Assembly: GCA_014529385.2 (NCBI GenBank)
Contig: CM043969.1
Location: 31,035,446-31,099,445 of the forward strand
Source of the DNA: Adiantum capillus-veneris
Taxonomy: Eukaryota; Streptophyta; Polypodiopsida; Polypodiales; Pteridaceae
Direction: 5' to 3'
DNA length: 64,000 nt
The notes beneath the pieces were generated by a model. The model did no database searches, had not been told where the DNA came from, and saw nothing but the letters and a program-made list of their open reading frames with translations. The number at the start of each line of letters is the position of its first letter. Position 1 is the stretch's first letter. The translations under genes were made by a program, and so were the position numbers. This document shows positions 9,967 through 20,066 of this stretch, one piece after another.

Positions 9967-10530
9967 ATGGCGGAGGAAGGGAAGCTCAAGATTGAGAAGT
10001 TCAACGGCAAAAACTACCAACATTGGAAGATGCAGATTGAAGACTATCTCTACCAGAAGGACCTCTATTTGCCACTAGGCGGTCTTGCGAAGAAGCCCGC
10101 AACAATGGCAGATGAAGCATGGATTGTCCTTGATCGAAAGGCACTGGGAACAATCCGGTTAAGCTTGGCGTCAACGGTGGCCTTCAATGTTTCGGAGATG
10201 AAGACCACGGAGGACTTGATGAAGTCACTTGACGACTTCTACGAGAAACCATCGGCATCCAATAAGGTATTTCTAATGAAGCGCTTGTTCAATCTAAAGA
10301 TGGCAGAGAATGGTTCAGTTGCAGAACACCTAAATGACTTTAAGACAAACATAAGTCAACTTCGATCAGTGAAAATCAATTTCGATGACGAAGTGCGAGC
10401 TCTCCTTATACTATCATCTCTACCGGATAGTTGGGACAGCCTTGTGATGGCTGTAAGTAATTCTATCTCTGGCACAAATACTCTTAAGTTTGATGATGTT
10501 GTGGGTGTTCTCCTAAGCGAGGAAATGTGA
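9967..10530 (+). CDS. gag: copia-B gag (nucleocapsid precursor, N-terminal part)
   Basis: The ATG at 9967 follows the primer site by about 60 bases, and the GTG nine bases upstream is in the same frame. The product (187 residues from the ATG) starts MAEEGKLKIEKFNGKNYQHW and contains the UBN2-type gag domain of plant copia elements, with MKRLFNLKMAENGSVAEHL and LSSLPDSWDSL as recognisable blocks. It would form the virus-like particle shell. The frame ends in TGA at 10528-10530. The expected sequence continues in the same frame to a zinc knuckle, so the TGA is a premature stop, not the natural end. Confidence 0.9.
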   Translation: MAEEGKLKIEKFNGKNYQHWKMQIEDYLYQKDLYLPLGGLAKKPATMADEAWIVLDRKALGTIRLSLASTVAFNVSEMKTTEDLMKSLDDFYEKPSASNKVFLMKRLFNLKMAENGSVAEHLNDFKTNISQLRSVKINFDDEVRALLILSSLPDSWDSLVMAVSNSISGTNTLKFDDVVGVLLSEEM

Positions 10531-11035
10531 AGGAGAAGCACAGGAGAATCATCAAGTGCTGCACTATCAGTGGAAACAAGAGGAAGGCTTAAGGAGAGGT
10601 TCAAAAACCAAAAGGGTCGTGATCGCTCAAGGCGGAGCAAGTCACGCACAAAGTCAGTTCTTGAATGTTGGAACTGCGGCAAGAAGGGCCACGTCAAGAA
10701 GGATTGCTAGTCCAAGAAGAAGAAGGAGACAGAGTCTCAAGACAACAAGCCAACATCGGAGGCCAATGTGGCAGGTAAAGTAGAGCAAGATGCTCTAATT
10801 CTCTCATTAGACAATGTGTCTAATTCCTGGATAGTAGATTCCGCGGCTTCATTCCATGCGACACCACACAAGTAACATTTCCAAGACTACACCAAAGGTA
10901 ATTTTGGTTATGTATACTTGGGAGATGATGAAGCTTGTGAGATTTGTCGACAAAGGTACAGTTTCTGTCAAAACTGCTAACGGAAATGAATAGAAGCTTA
11001 AAGATGTTAGGCATGTTCCTTCTCTTCACAAAAAT
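10531..11035 (+). pseudogene. copia-B gag tail and protease, broken
   Basis: Matching copia-A, this stretch reads through a basic region, the zinc knuckle (CWNCGKKGHVKKDC) and protease. It contains TAG for Trp at about 10708, TAA for Gln in the residues after the protease motif, a one-base insertion near 10942 and TAG for Trp near 10993. The protease motif reads DSAA (10837-10848) where copia-A has DSGA. The flap Gly is lost, so the protease would be dead even without the stops. Confidence 0.88.
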
Positions 11036-12793
11036 TTGATCTCTACAAGACAATTGGACGATGAAGGTCACAACATTGCATTCAGAAACAAATGGTGGAA
11101 TATCTCAAAGGGTTTTTTGGTGGTTTCCAAGGGTGAAAAAGTCGGTACACTTTACTTGTGTACAGCTAGCACGCAACCTTTAGCTTGTGCAACAACTACA
11201 GAAGTTAACAGTGCGGTGTGGCACTACCGACTTGGGCATATGAGTGCCAAAGGAATGCAAATCCTTCAAACAAAGAAGCTTCTACCAGGTTTGAAAGAAG
11301 TGGACTTAGAGTTCTGTGAAGATTGTGTTTATGGTAAACAAAAGAGGGTAAAATTTCAAAAATCAGGAAATGAAAGAAAAAATAAAAAACTTGAGTTGGT
11401 TCATTCTGATGTTTGGGGTCCTGCAAGTACACCATCACTTGGTGGCTCATTGTACTATGTAACATTCATAGATGATGCGACTAGAAAAACATGGGTTTAT
11501 GTCATGAAGAATAAATCCGATGTATTTTCCATATTTCAAAGGTGGAAAGCCTTTGTGGAGAATGAAACAGGTACCAAGGTTAAATGCCTCAAATCCGACA
11601 ATGGAGGCGAATATTGCAGCCAAGCTTTTGAAAGTTTTTGTGCTAGCAATGGCATTCGGAGGCAAAGGACAACCCCAAGGACACCTCAACAAAATGGGAT
11701 TTTGGAAAAGATGAACAGGACAATCATGGAACGAGCACAAAGCATGCGGCTACATGCAGGCCTACCGCTTGATCTTTGGGCGGAAGCTGTAAGTACGTCT
11801 GTGTACTTAATCAATCGGTCACCCTCAACGGCATTGGATGGGGGAGTTCGAGAAGAGTCATGGACAGGTAAACCGGTGAATTATGCATTTCTCAAAGTGT
11901 TTGGGTGTGAGGGTTTCATGCACATAGATAGAAGCCTAAGATCAAAGTTAGATGCAAAGTCCAAAAAGTGTTTCTTCATTGGCTATGGAGAAGGAGACTT
12001 TGGGTATCGCCTATGGAATGCTGAAGATGGTAAAATCTTAAGGAGTAGGAATGTAATTTTTAACGAACAAAATATGTACAAAGATTACTTGGAAAGAAAA
12101 CAAACAAAAGAAAGAGGTGATGAGTACATGGAGCTTGAGGACGGTGAAGACTCAAGGACTGCAAACGGTGAGAATGTGCAACAACATCAACCAAATGAGG
12201 AGCCACAACCTATTCCCCGAAGATCTACAAGAGCAAGTAGACCTCGAGAAAGGTTTGTTCCTTCCTTCAACCATCTCTTGATCTCAGATTCTGGAGAGCC
12301 GGAATCATATGAAGAAGCTATGCAACATGAATCGAAAGAAGAATGGACGAAGAGCATGCAAGTGGAGATGGACTCAGTACATCGCAACCAAACATGGGAG
12401 TTGGTTGAGTTGCCTAAAGGTAAGCGGGCACTTCAAAACAAATGGGTGTACAGGCTAAAGGAAGAAGAAGGTGGGAAGAAAAGGTACAAGTCTAGGCTTG
12501 TGGTAAAAGGTTTTTCTCAAAAGAAAGGTATTGACTTCAATGAAATACTTTCTCTTGTTGTAAAAATGAACTCAATTAGGCTTGTCTTTAGCCTTGTGGC
12601 TGCTCATGATCTAAATCTCGAGCAAATGGATGTAAATACGGCATTCCCTCACGGTGACTTAGAGGAGGAAATCTACATGCTTCAACCAAAGGGGTATGAA
12701 GTAAAAGGTATGGAGAAAATGATTTGCAGAATAAAGAAGAGCTTGTATGGTTTAAATCAAGCATCAAGACAATGGTACTTGAAGTTTGATTGA
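11036..12793 (+). pseudogene. copia-B integrase and RT N-terminal half
   Basis: 585 codons are open from the GAG-pre-integrase region to the middle of RT. They show HYRLGHMS, CEDCVYGKQ, SDVWGPAS, SDNGGEY (canonical here, unlike copia-A), PQQNGILEKMNRTI, the linker, VVKGFSQKKGIDFNE, QMDVNTAFPHGD and SLYGLNQASRQWY. The frame ends at TGA (12791-12793) in place of the CGA codon of copia-A, before the YVDD active site. Confidence 0.9.
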
Positions 12794-12796
12794 TGG

Positions 12797-13849
12797 ATGT
12801 TGGATCATGGATTCAGAAGATGCAACTCGGATCTCTGCGTCTACACGGAGAATTTGGGAGATGGGAAATTCATCATCCTAATGTTGTATGTTGATGACAT
12901 GTTGATTGCAAGTGCTAACATGCAGGACATCAAAGACCTAAAAGAGGAGCTGTCCAAATCTTTTTCAATAAAAGATTTAGGTGCTGCAAAGAGGATACTT
13001 GGTATGAAAATATCAAGGGACAGGACGAAGAAGACAATAAAGCTATCTCAAGAAGATTACATCAAGAAGGTACTAGAAAGCTTTGCAATGCAAAATGCAA
13101 AACCAGTTTCTACACCTTTGGCTGGTCATTTTAAACTAACGAAGGATATGTGTCCAAAGACACAAGAGGAGATAGCTTATATGTCTAAAGTTCCATATGC
13201 TGCAGCGGTAGGTTCTCTAATGTATGCTATGGTCTGGACAAGGCCAGACATTGCACATGCAGTGGGAGTTGTGAGTAGGTTTATGGACAACCCAGGTAAA
13301 GAGAATTGGCAAGCTGTGAAGTGGATACTTAGGTATCTAAAAGGGATAACAACAAATGCTTTGTATTTTGGAGGAACTGATATTTTTCTAGTAGGGTATG
13401 CTGATGCAGATATGGCAGGTGAAAAAGATACTCGAAGGAGCACTACTGGCTATGTGTTGACGGCTGGAGGCACAGCAGTAAGCTGGGCTTCAAAGCTGCA
13501 GAAAGTGGTTTCACTTTCTACCACGGAAGCAGAATATGTAGCAATGACGGAGGCAAGCAAAGAAATTATGTGGCTTCACAGATTCTTAGAAGAGCTTGGA
13601 TTCAAACAAGACAATTGTGTCTTGTACAGTGATAGCCAAAGCGCTATCCATCTTGCGAAGAACTCAGCCTTTTATTCAAGGACAAAGCACATTGAGGTGA
13701 GATATCACTCCATACGCACTCTTTTGGAAGAGGGACAACTAAAGCTAGGAAAGGTGCATACAAGTGAAAATCCTGCAGACATGTTTACAAAGGTGGTCAA
13801 CAAGGAGAAGTTGAGCCTTTGCTCATCTTCAATCGGCATTCAAGGATAA
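12797..13849 (+). pseudogene. copia-B RT C-terminal half and RNase H
   Basis: This continues in the same frame after the TGA at 12791. The active site YVDD (about 12897-12908) is intact, as are the RT connection, YADADMAG, STTEAEYVAM and DSQSAIHLAKN. It ends at TAA, 60 bases before the 3' LTR. It differs from copia-A at only a few residues, for example VVSL versus KVSL before the STTEAEY motif. Confidence 0.9.
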
Positions 13850-13909
13850 GAAGCCAGAATGGAAAGCACTCACAGGTTTGGTTTGGAGATCAGTCTCCAA
13901 GTGGGAGAT

Positions 13910-14672
13910 TGTTAAGTATGGAGCCTGATTTACCCTTGTAATTTTCTGTGGTAAAATCGCACATTTATAAGGCCCCCATTATGAGGAGAAGCGATCGTGC
14001 ATGAAGGAAAATCACTGACCGGAACCCAAAATTTTCACGGACAAGAATCAGGGGCAACTTTAAAGGCGTTGGGGGCGGAGGCCCCTGAGACTTTTTTTTC
14101 GCCGGAATATTATGGCCGGACGGCGGTCGGAAAGTGGTTGAAAAACAACCGGTCGGTTGGCCGGTGGCCGGTAGTCAATGACCGATGGCCGGTGGTCGGA
14201 AGTCAATGGCCGGTGGCCAGTGGCCGAATTCAAAAGCGGACTTGTCTTCTCAAGGGCGGCCACACATGGGCGGATTGGAGGGTCCGATTTGGACTTATTT
14301 GCACAAGGGCGGCTACACATGGCTGTCTCTCATAAGAGAGAGCAGCCCTTTTGGCCTATTAAAGGAGGCCATTTCTACACACATTTCATAGTGTGAAGTT
14401 GATGCAACAAGGTGAGTGTGAGGTGGTGAGAGTGAAGCAAGGCGGGAGCTCCATTAAGGGTATAATCCCTTTGTAAACTACTTCTTGTTTTGAAGTACTA
14501 AAGCCATTGAGTGGCTGCTTTCCCGTGGACGTAGCCCACATTGGGTGAACCACGTATATCGTGTGTACTCTCTCTCTCTCTCTCTACTCTATAATCTCGT
14601 GTATATAAATCTGTCTCTTTCCATTAAGTAATCTACTCAATTATCTATTTAGCTACGTCTTATTTGCTAACA
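13910..14672 (+). repeat. 3' LTR of copia-B, 763 bp
   Basis: It starts TGTTAAGTATGG after the purine tract and ends GCTAACA. It is collinear with 9082-9893 apart from one missing 28-bp minisatellite unit and a shorter T-run segment near 14090. The TATA box is changed to TATTAAA (14357-14363). The base following the LTR begins ATTGGTATGATAC, similar to the start of a primer site (ACTGGTATCAGAG), and then turns into minisatellite. Confidence 0.95.
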
Positions 14673-15430
<758 letters not shown>

Positions 15431-15443
15431 ACACAGTTCAGTT

Positions 15444-15480
15444 TACACAAAATTATGCATTATGTATTTCTTAAGATGGT
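15444..15480. repeat. 37-bp copy of an exon segment (identical to 16988-17024)
   Basis: The 37 bases immediately beyond the stop of the minus-strand reading frame are identical to 16988-17024, which lies inside an upstream exon of the same gene. It sits exactly between the gene's truncated 3' end and the microsatellite block. This is the appearance of templated filler DNA at a repair junction (inference). Confidence 0.85.
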
Positions 15481-16368
15481 TACAGCTCAAAAGACATACT
15501 ATTGTAGATAGACTCACTGACATCAAGTGATGTTGTATATAGTTTTGAGTTTCTGGGATGGGGTATCATGGGGATTTTGATTCCCCGAACAAGATGTGAA
15601 TATATGAACACCTCTGGCTTTTTGTCCAAAAGCTCGTAGGTCTGCTCATTTATCATACGATAGTAAAACCCTTTGATAGCATAGGATCCTCGCCCAATGA
15701 TATTGCCCCAGTCATCTTCAACGTCTGAATGAAACTCCTCAATAGCTGCAGTGCATTTCACTATATAGAAATCCACTTTTTCTTCATTGTCATTTGGTGG
15801 AGGAACAGCAAAATTATCACCATCAATAAGAGCTTGACTGAGGGTGTCATAGTGTCCTTCATACGCTGCATCCTCATTTATTTTGTCGTCATTGTCTTTC
15901 CCTTCTTCTGTAGGCTCCAAAATAAGGTATGTCCAAAAAGGAACGTGTGACTTGCTCACACATCTCCTCCACTTTTCCTGTTTACATGCACTACAGAAAT
16001 AAGACAATGAACGTGTTCTCAAAGCAGTTGTATCATGCTCTGAATATGCAGAAACAGAGTGCATTGAGCGGGTATTTTTTACAGCCTTCACATCCCAATT
16101 TTTTCCCCTTTCGACATCCCCCAATTCAATCACCCAAAAAATCCTGCTTACATAACGGGCCTGGGATGCATAGGTGGCTATAGCACCATCTAACAAGGTC
16201 TGTCTCAATAATGCCACAACATCTGCAGCACAGTCTATCTTTGGGCAGTTTGGTTGCAATTGGTATTGAGTTAAAGACCTTTTTATCACTGCTCCCGCAC
16301 CATCGTGTTCTCCCTTACCATGGCCGGATCCAAAAAAGTTCCAAGACATTTTCCATCCCGTAGAAACA

Positions 16369-16540
16369 CTGTATCTTCATTTTATTCAATGGATAGAAGA
16401 AGATTAATATACTCTTGGCACGATAAAATTACCAAAAAAAACACGTATTATAATATTACTGATGTTAGACAAGCATTTTATTAAAACTTTAATGCCAATA
16501 TTATAGGTCTCTATATCATGTTTGTTAGAACATGGTATAC
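16369..16540 (-). other. predicted intron, 172 bp
   Basis: The donor is CCAA-GTATAC at 16540 and the acceptor GATACAG before 16368, on the minus strand. It contains several stops and AT-rich sequence. Splicing joins FYFLA to VSTGWKMSWNFFG in one frame (phase-compatible), which makes the downstream frame start a few residues before its first Met. Confidence 0.55.
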
Positions 16541-16730
16541 TTGGCAAGGAAATAGAATGGTCTTCTTGCTTTGAATTGTGAAGCTACTCCATCAAACCAT
16601 ACCCAATGACGCCTTATGTTTAGACCAAATTGCTTTAGCCATTCTGCATGTTTCAAAAAACATTGTTGAACAAAATGTGTGTCATGTTGCTTGTCATCTG
16701 AAATGAAGTGAATTGTCTTGTGGATGTCAC

Positions 16731-16807
16731 CTGCATAATATAAAAATCATAAATTATTGAAGGCTTAATACAAAAGAAATAATACTGATCTAGGGTGATG
16801 TCGTTAC
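16731..16807 (-). other. predicted intron, 77 bp
   Basis: The donor is GCAG-GTAACG at 16807 and the acceptor TATTATGCAG before 16730, both on the minus strand. Removing it keeps the frame from ITYFRIAG into DIHKTIHFISDD. The segment itself is AT-rich and has no family-like sequence. The call rests on splice-site shape and frame continuity. Confidence 0.6.
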
Positions 16808-17571
16808 CTGCAATTCGAAAATATGTTATGTGCACAAAAATAGTTACTTGATTTGAATACCAGTGCATGGGCTGAATCTCATTTTGTTCTTTGAAACTAT
16901 AATTTTTCAGCAAAGTCAACAACTGACACAACAACATCTTCTGGAAAGCTTTGTATACATTTCTTATATTGTTCTGCTTGCCATCTATACACAAAATTAT
17001 GCATTATGTATTTCTTAAGATGGTCTTTGAACGTGACTGAGAGATCCTGGCATGATATTTCCTTATGCGACAAGACTTTCCTTTTCTTCTTCTAACCGTC
17101 ACGCGCATTTCCTGCTTCTAGGTCCTCAAAAATCTTCACCACAATATTTTTAGCAATAAATGCAGCCTCTGCAGCACAAAAATCTAACTTATCCGGGCCA
17201 CACCTTTTACATTGACCACTCAAGCAGGCAAGGGCATGAAAGGTGGACGTATCTGATTTGGGACACAATATAGAGTCCAATAAGGCTATTACACTCTTGA
17301 TAGGGTTTTTTGGTGCCTTACATCCACCATTGTCTTTGCATATGTTGCATTGACATTGGCAAGCTTTTCCATGCAGACCGAATACAGAACTTCGCATGTG
17401 ATTTATGGCATCCTTTAGGAAGGAAATTTGAACATGTGAAATGCAACAGCAAGTATATCGGTCTCTCAATTTCCGCACAAAATATGGTTTCATGTACTCA
17501 AACGCACGCTACCTTATTACAATTTCAGGGTATTGTTCTTTGAAGTTGAGAAAGAGTGTAAGGTTTCCAGT

Positions 17572-18030
17572 TTACGAAACCTTCAAAATTGTACTAAGCT
17601 TGAAAAACTTAATGGAAAATACTATTGTAGGACTCCAAACACTATTAATTTTGGTATTTTTGGAATTATAAGCAGAGCTTTACTATGTCTAGAAATTTTC
17701 AGAATCTGATTCGATAAAAACGGGAACAGTTACGGGACCTGGAAAATTACCATAGAAATTTAATTAATAACAAAAATTGGATGGGTTCATTTTAATCATT
17801 AGCAAAGACTTCTTTACACTAAGGTTCTAGAGTTAAATAGGAAATTCCAAATTTCATCATGGAAAATTTGCAAAAATCAAACAGGCAAATTCTGGAAGGT
17901 ATGGGGTGAGTGTGGAAGCTGTGGAAACTTGCCAGGGGTAGTGATGGCAAAAAAATGTGCAAATTTCAGCCTGGGGGGTTGCTTGGACTAGGGGAAAGCT
18001 GCCAAAAGCTGCCAGATGCCCAGGAAAAGC
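17572..18030. other. non-coding stretch upstream of a TATA box
   Basis: I see no coding signal on either strand. The sequence is AT-rich until about 17880 and more G-rich up to the TATA box at 18031. It could be the U3 part of an unrecognised LTR or simply intron sequence of the minus-strand gene. I could not find matching LTR ends. Confidence 0.5.
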
Positions 18031-18038
18031 TATAAATA
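18031..18038 (+). promoter_or_regulatory. TATA box (TATAAATA)
   Basis: TATAAATAGG within a GC-richer context, followed about 30 bases later by TTAGACTCGGAGCC, is a good plant TATA element. Its plausible transcript would run rightwards through the 152-bp tandem array to the small ORF at 19854. Whether it is an LTR promoter or chance is unproven. Confidence 0.45.
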
Positions 18039-18409
18039 GGACCATTCTCTTCATATTTTGTTAGACTCGGAGCCTTGAGAATTTCTCTCTCATCTAGGGA
18101 GAAACACTACGCAGAAATCATTAGAGTTAAGTCTCTAATTGATTAGCCTAACAGGTAATTAACCTAATCCCTCTCAATTAATAAGGTTAGATTAAGATAA
18201 ATGATTAATTAATCAAAGATTAGGCCTATATAAGCTTCTTAAACCTATTTAAATTAATAAATCTCTGTTGATTATTATAATTAAGCTTAGTAATACTAAG
18301 CTAATTATTTATCCTCTCATATTAGGGCTGGAATTAGCCAATTTAGCCATGAATTAATGGTAAAAATATTGATTAGGATTAGATTAAGTTGAATTATTTA
18401 TCAGAGATA

Positions 18410-19690
18410 CATTAGACAGTTATTAATCTAGAAAAATTATCCTATAATTTTCTGAGAAGTTTTCCTAATTAATTAGGCCTAAATACTCTATTTTTTGAGT
18501 AATTTTTATAGGGGAAATTAGTAAATGGAATTCAAATGCTTCCATATAATTATCAGTGGTTAATCACGTGTTCAATAATCCATGATAATTAGGATAAGTT
18601 CATAAAGTTAATTTACGCTAATTATTTTAGCTAAAATACCCTATTTTTTGAGAAATTTTAATAGGGGAAATTAGTAAATGGAATTCAAATGCTTCCATAT
18701 AAATATCAGTGGTTAATTAGGTCTTCAATAACCTGTGATAATTAGGAGAACTTCAGAAAGTTAATTTAGCTAATTATCTTAGCTAAAATGCCCTGTTTTT
18801 TGAGAAATTTTAATAGGGGAAATTATTAAATGGATTTCAAATGCTTCCATATAATTACAAGTGATTAATTGAGTGTTCAAGTACCTGTGATAATTAGTAG
18901 AAGTTCAGAAAGTTAAGTTAGCTAAATTACTCTGTTTTTTGAACAATTTTAATAGGGGAAATTAGTAAATAGAATTCAAATGCTTCCATATAATTATCAG
19001 TGGTTAATTGGGTGTTCAATGACCCGTGATAATTAGGATAAGTTTAGAAAGTTAATTTAGCTAATTATCTTAGCTAAAATACCCTGTTTTTTGAGAAATT
19101 TTAATAGGGGAAATTAGTAAATGGAATTCAAATGCTTCCATATAACTATCAGTGGTTAATCAGGTGTTCAATAACCCATGATAATTAGGAGAAGTTCAGA
19201 AAACTAATTTAGCTAATTATCTTAGCTAAAATATCCTATTTTTTGAGAAATTTTAATAGGGGAAATTAGTAAATGGAATTCAAATCCTTCCATATAATTA
19301 TCAGGGGTAAATCAGGTGTTCGAGACCCCGTGATAATTAGGAGAAAGCCAGAAAATTAATCTAGCTAATTACTCTAGCTAAAATATCCTCTATTTTGAGG
19401 AATTTAAATAAGGGAAATTAGTAAATAGACTTAAATTGAATTGAGATCTTTATCAAAGGTTTATTAGACCTCAAGGAACCTGTGGTAATTATGCTACCAA
19501 TAGAAAATTAGTTTAACTATATATCCCAGTAAAATTACTACAATTTTTGGGGAAAATAAAAAAGGGAATATAGTAAAGTAAATAGAAACCCTTTGATATC
19601 AATACCAGAGAAGGAATATACTTTGGGGAATCTATTATAATTATCTTAACCTTAGATAAATAGTTTAGGGATGTACTTCGGTCAAAAGTA
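18410..19690. repeat. 152-bp tandem array, about 8 copies, AT-rich
   Basis: The marker AGGGGAAATTAGTAAATGGA recurs with its GGGGAAA core at 18511, 18664, 18816, 18955, 19107, 19259 and 19411, spacings 153, 152, 139, 152, 152 and 152; a further degraded copy follows near 19560. Each unit also holds TTTTTTGAGAAATTTTAATA, ATTCAAATGCTTCCATATAA and GTGATAATTAGGA. Copies differ by scattered substitutions and one carries a 13-bp deletion. No ORF spans it. Confidence 0.93.
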
Positions 19691-19853
19691 ACCAATTTTT
19701 GTATATAATGGATAAGAAAAATTAAGAAATAAAATTATCTAAATACCAAAGAATTAACCAAGGTCCAAAACCCTTATTTTTGGGTAACAAGGAAAAATAA
19801 ATGTTATACAATAAATCCTCTAATGGATTAAGTCTTTTTATAAGGCTACCGAA

Positions 19854-20066
19854 ATGGCCCCCAAGAGAACTAGGGGAAACCCTTTGACGAAAGATGAAGA
19901 TGCTGGTAACAAACGCAACAAAGCAACTAACGACCATGAAGCAGGGTTTAGCCATAGGCCAACAAAGGAGAGTTTACGGGCACCTGCCCCACAGCAGATG
20001 GACGACCAGTCCCAGGTGGTTTTCAATTATGCCATTAATAAGCTTTTAGATTTCATTTTAAGTTAA
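19854..20066 (+). CDS. small hypothetical ORF, 70 aa
   Basis: ATG at 19854 in a favourable context (GAAATGG) opens a 70-residue frame starting MAPKRTRGNPLTKDEDAGNK. It is very basic and hydrophilic at the N-terminus, Pro/Gln-rich in the middle, and ends YAINKLLDFILS. It could be the first residues of a truncated gag or a chance ORF after a TE leader. I do not recognise it, and no domain is visible. Confidence 0.3.
   Translation: MAPKRTRGNPLTKDEDAGNKRNKATNDHEAGFSHRPTKESLRAPAPQQMDDQSQVVFNYAINKLLDFILS

Larger units (their letters stand above)
9082..14672 (+). mobile_element. copia-B, full-length Ty1/copia retrotransposon (Tnt1/Tork-like)
   Basis: This unit has both LTRs (9082-9893, 13910-14672), a primer site, gag, pol and a purine tract (AAGTGGGAGAT before 13910). 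Gag and pol resemble the Tnt1/Tork type; lineage assignment is by motif memory only. It is inactive: TGA ends gag at 10528, TAG replaces Trp at about 10708, further stops and a frameshift occur before 11036, and TGA replaces Arg at 12791. The changes are mostly C-to-T or G-to-A. No target-site duplication can be tested, because both neighbours are themselves repeats. Confidence 0.95.
15480..17571 (-). pseudogene. C-terminal part of an uncharacterised intron-containing gene (RNase H-fold-like motifs)
   Basis: I do not know a function. Read on the minus strand, exon 1 (about 17571-16808) has FKEQYPEIVI, YMKPYFVRKLRDRYTCCC, Cys pairs (CQCQCNIC, then CLSGQCKRCG), FKDHLKKYIMHNF and VVSVVDFAE then NYSFKEQNEIQPMHW. 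Exon 2 (16730-16541) has HFISDDKQHDTHFVQQ and RRHWVWFDGVASQFKARRPF. Exon 3 (16368-15480) has MSWNFFGSGHGKGEHDGAGA, a second Cys cluster FCSACKQEKWRRC and a C-terminal region with YAIKGFYYRM and FIYSHLVRGIKIPM. The two introns (16807-16731, 77 bp; 16540-16369, 172 bp) have GT-AG ends and keep phase. TAG stops at 17509-17511 and 17092-17094 and a one-base insertion in an A-run near 16908 break it. D-F-A-E, D-G-x3-Q-F-K and H-G-K-G-E-H-D-G recall a family of plant and animal proteins that I remember as uncharacterised. Confidence 0.65.

Noticed and set aside
16290-16340. GSGHGKGEHDG read as a Walker A P-loop
   Set aside because: The spacing and the following DGAGA do not fit GxxxxGK[ST]; no Walker B is visible, and the motif belongs to the uncharacterised family described.
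18410-19690. CRISPR array
   Set aside because: Units are 152 bp tandem copies without short conserved repeats and unique spacers, in plant DNA.
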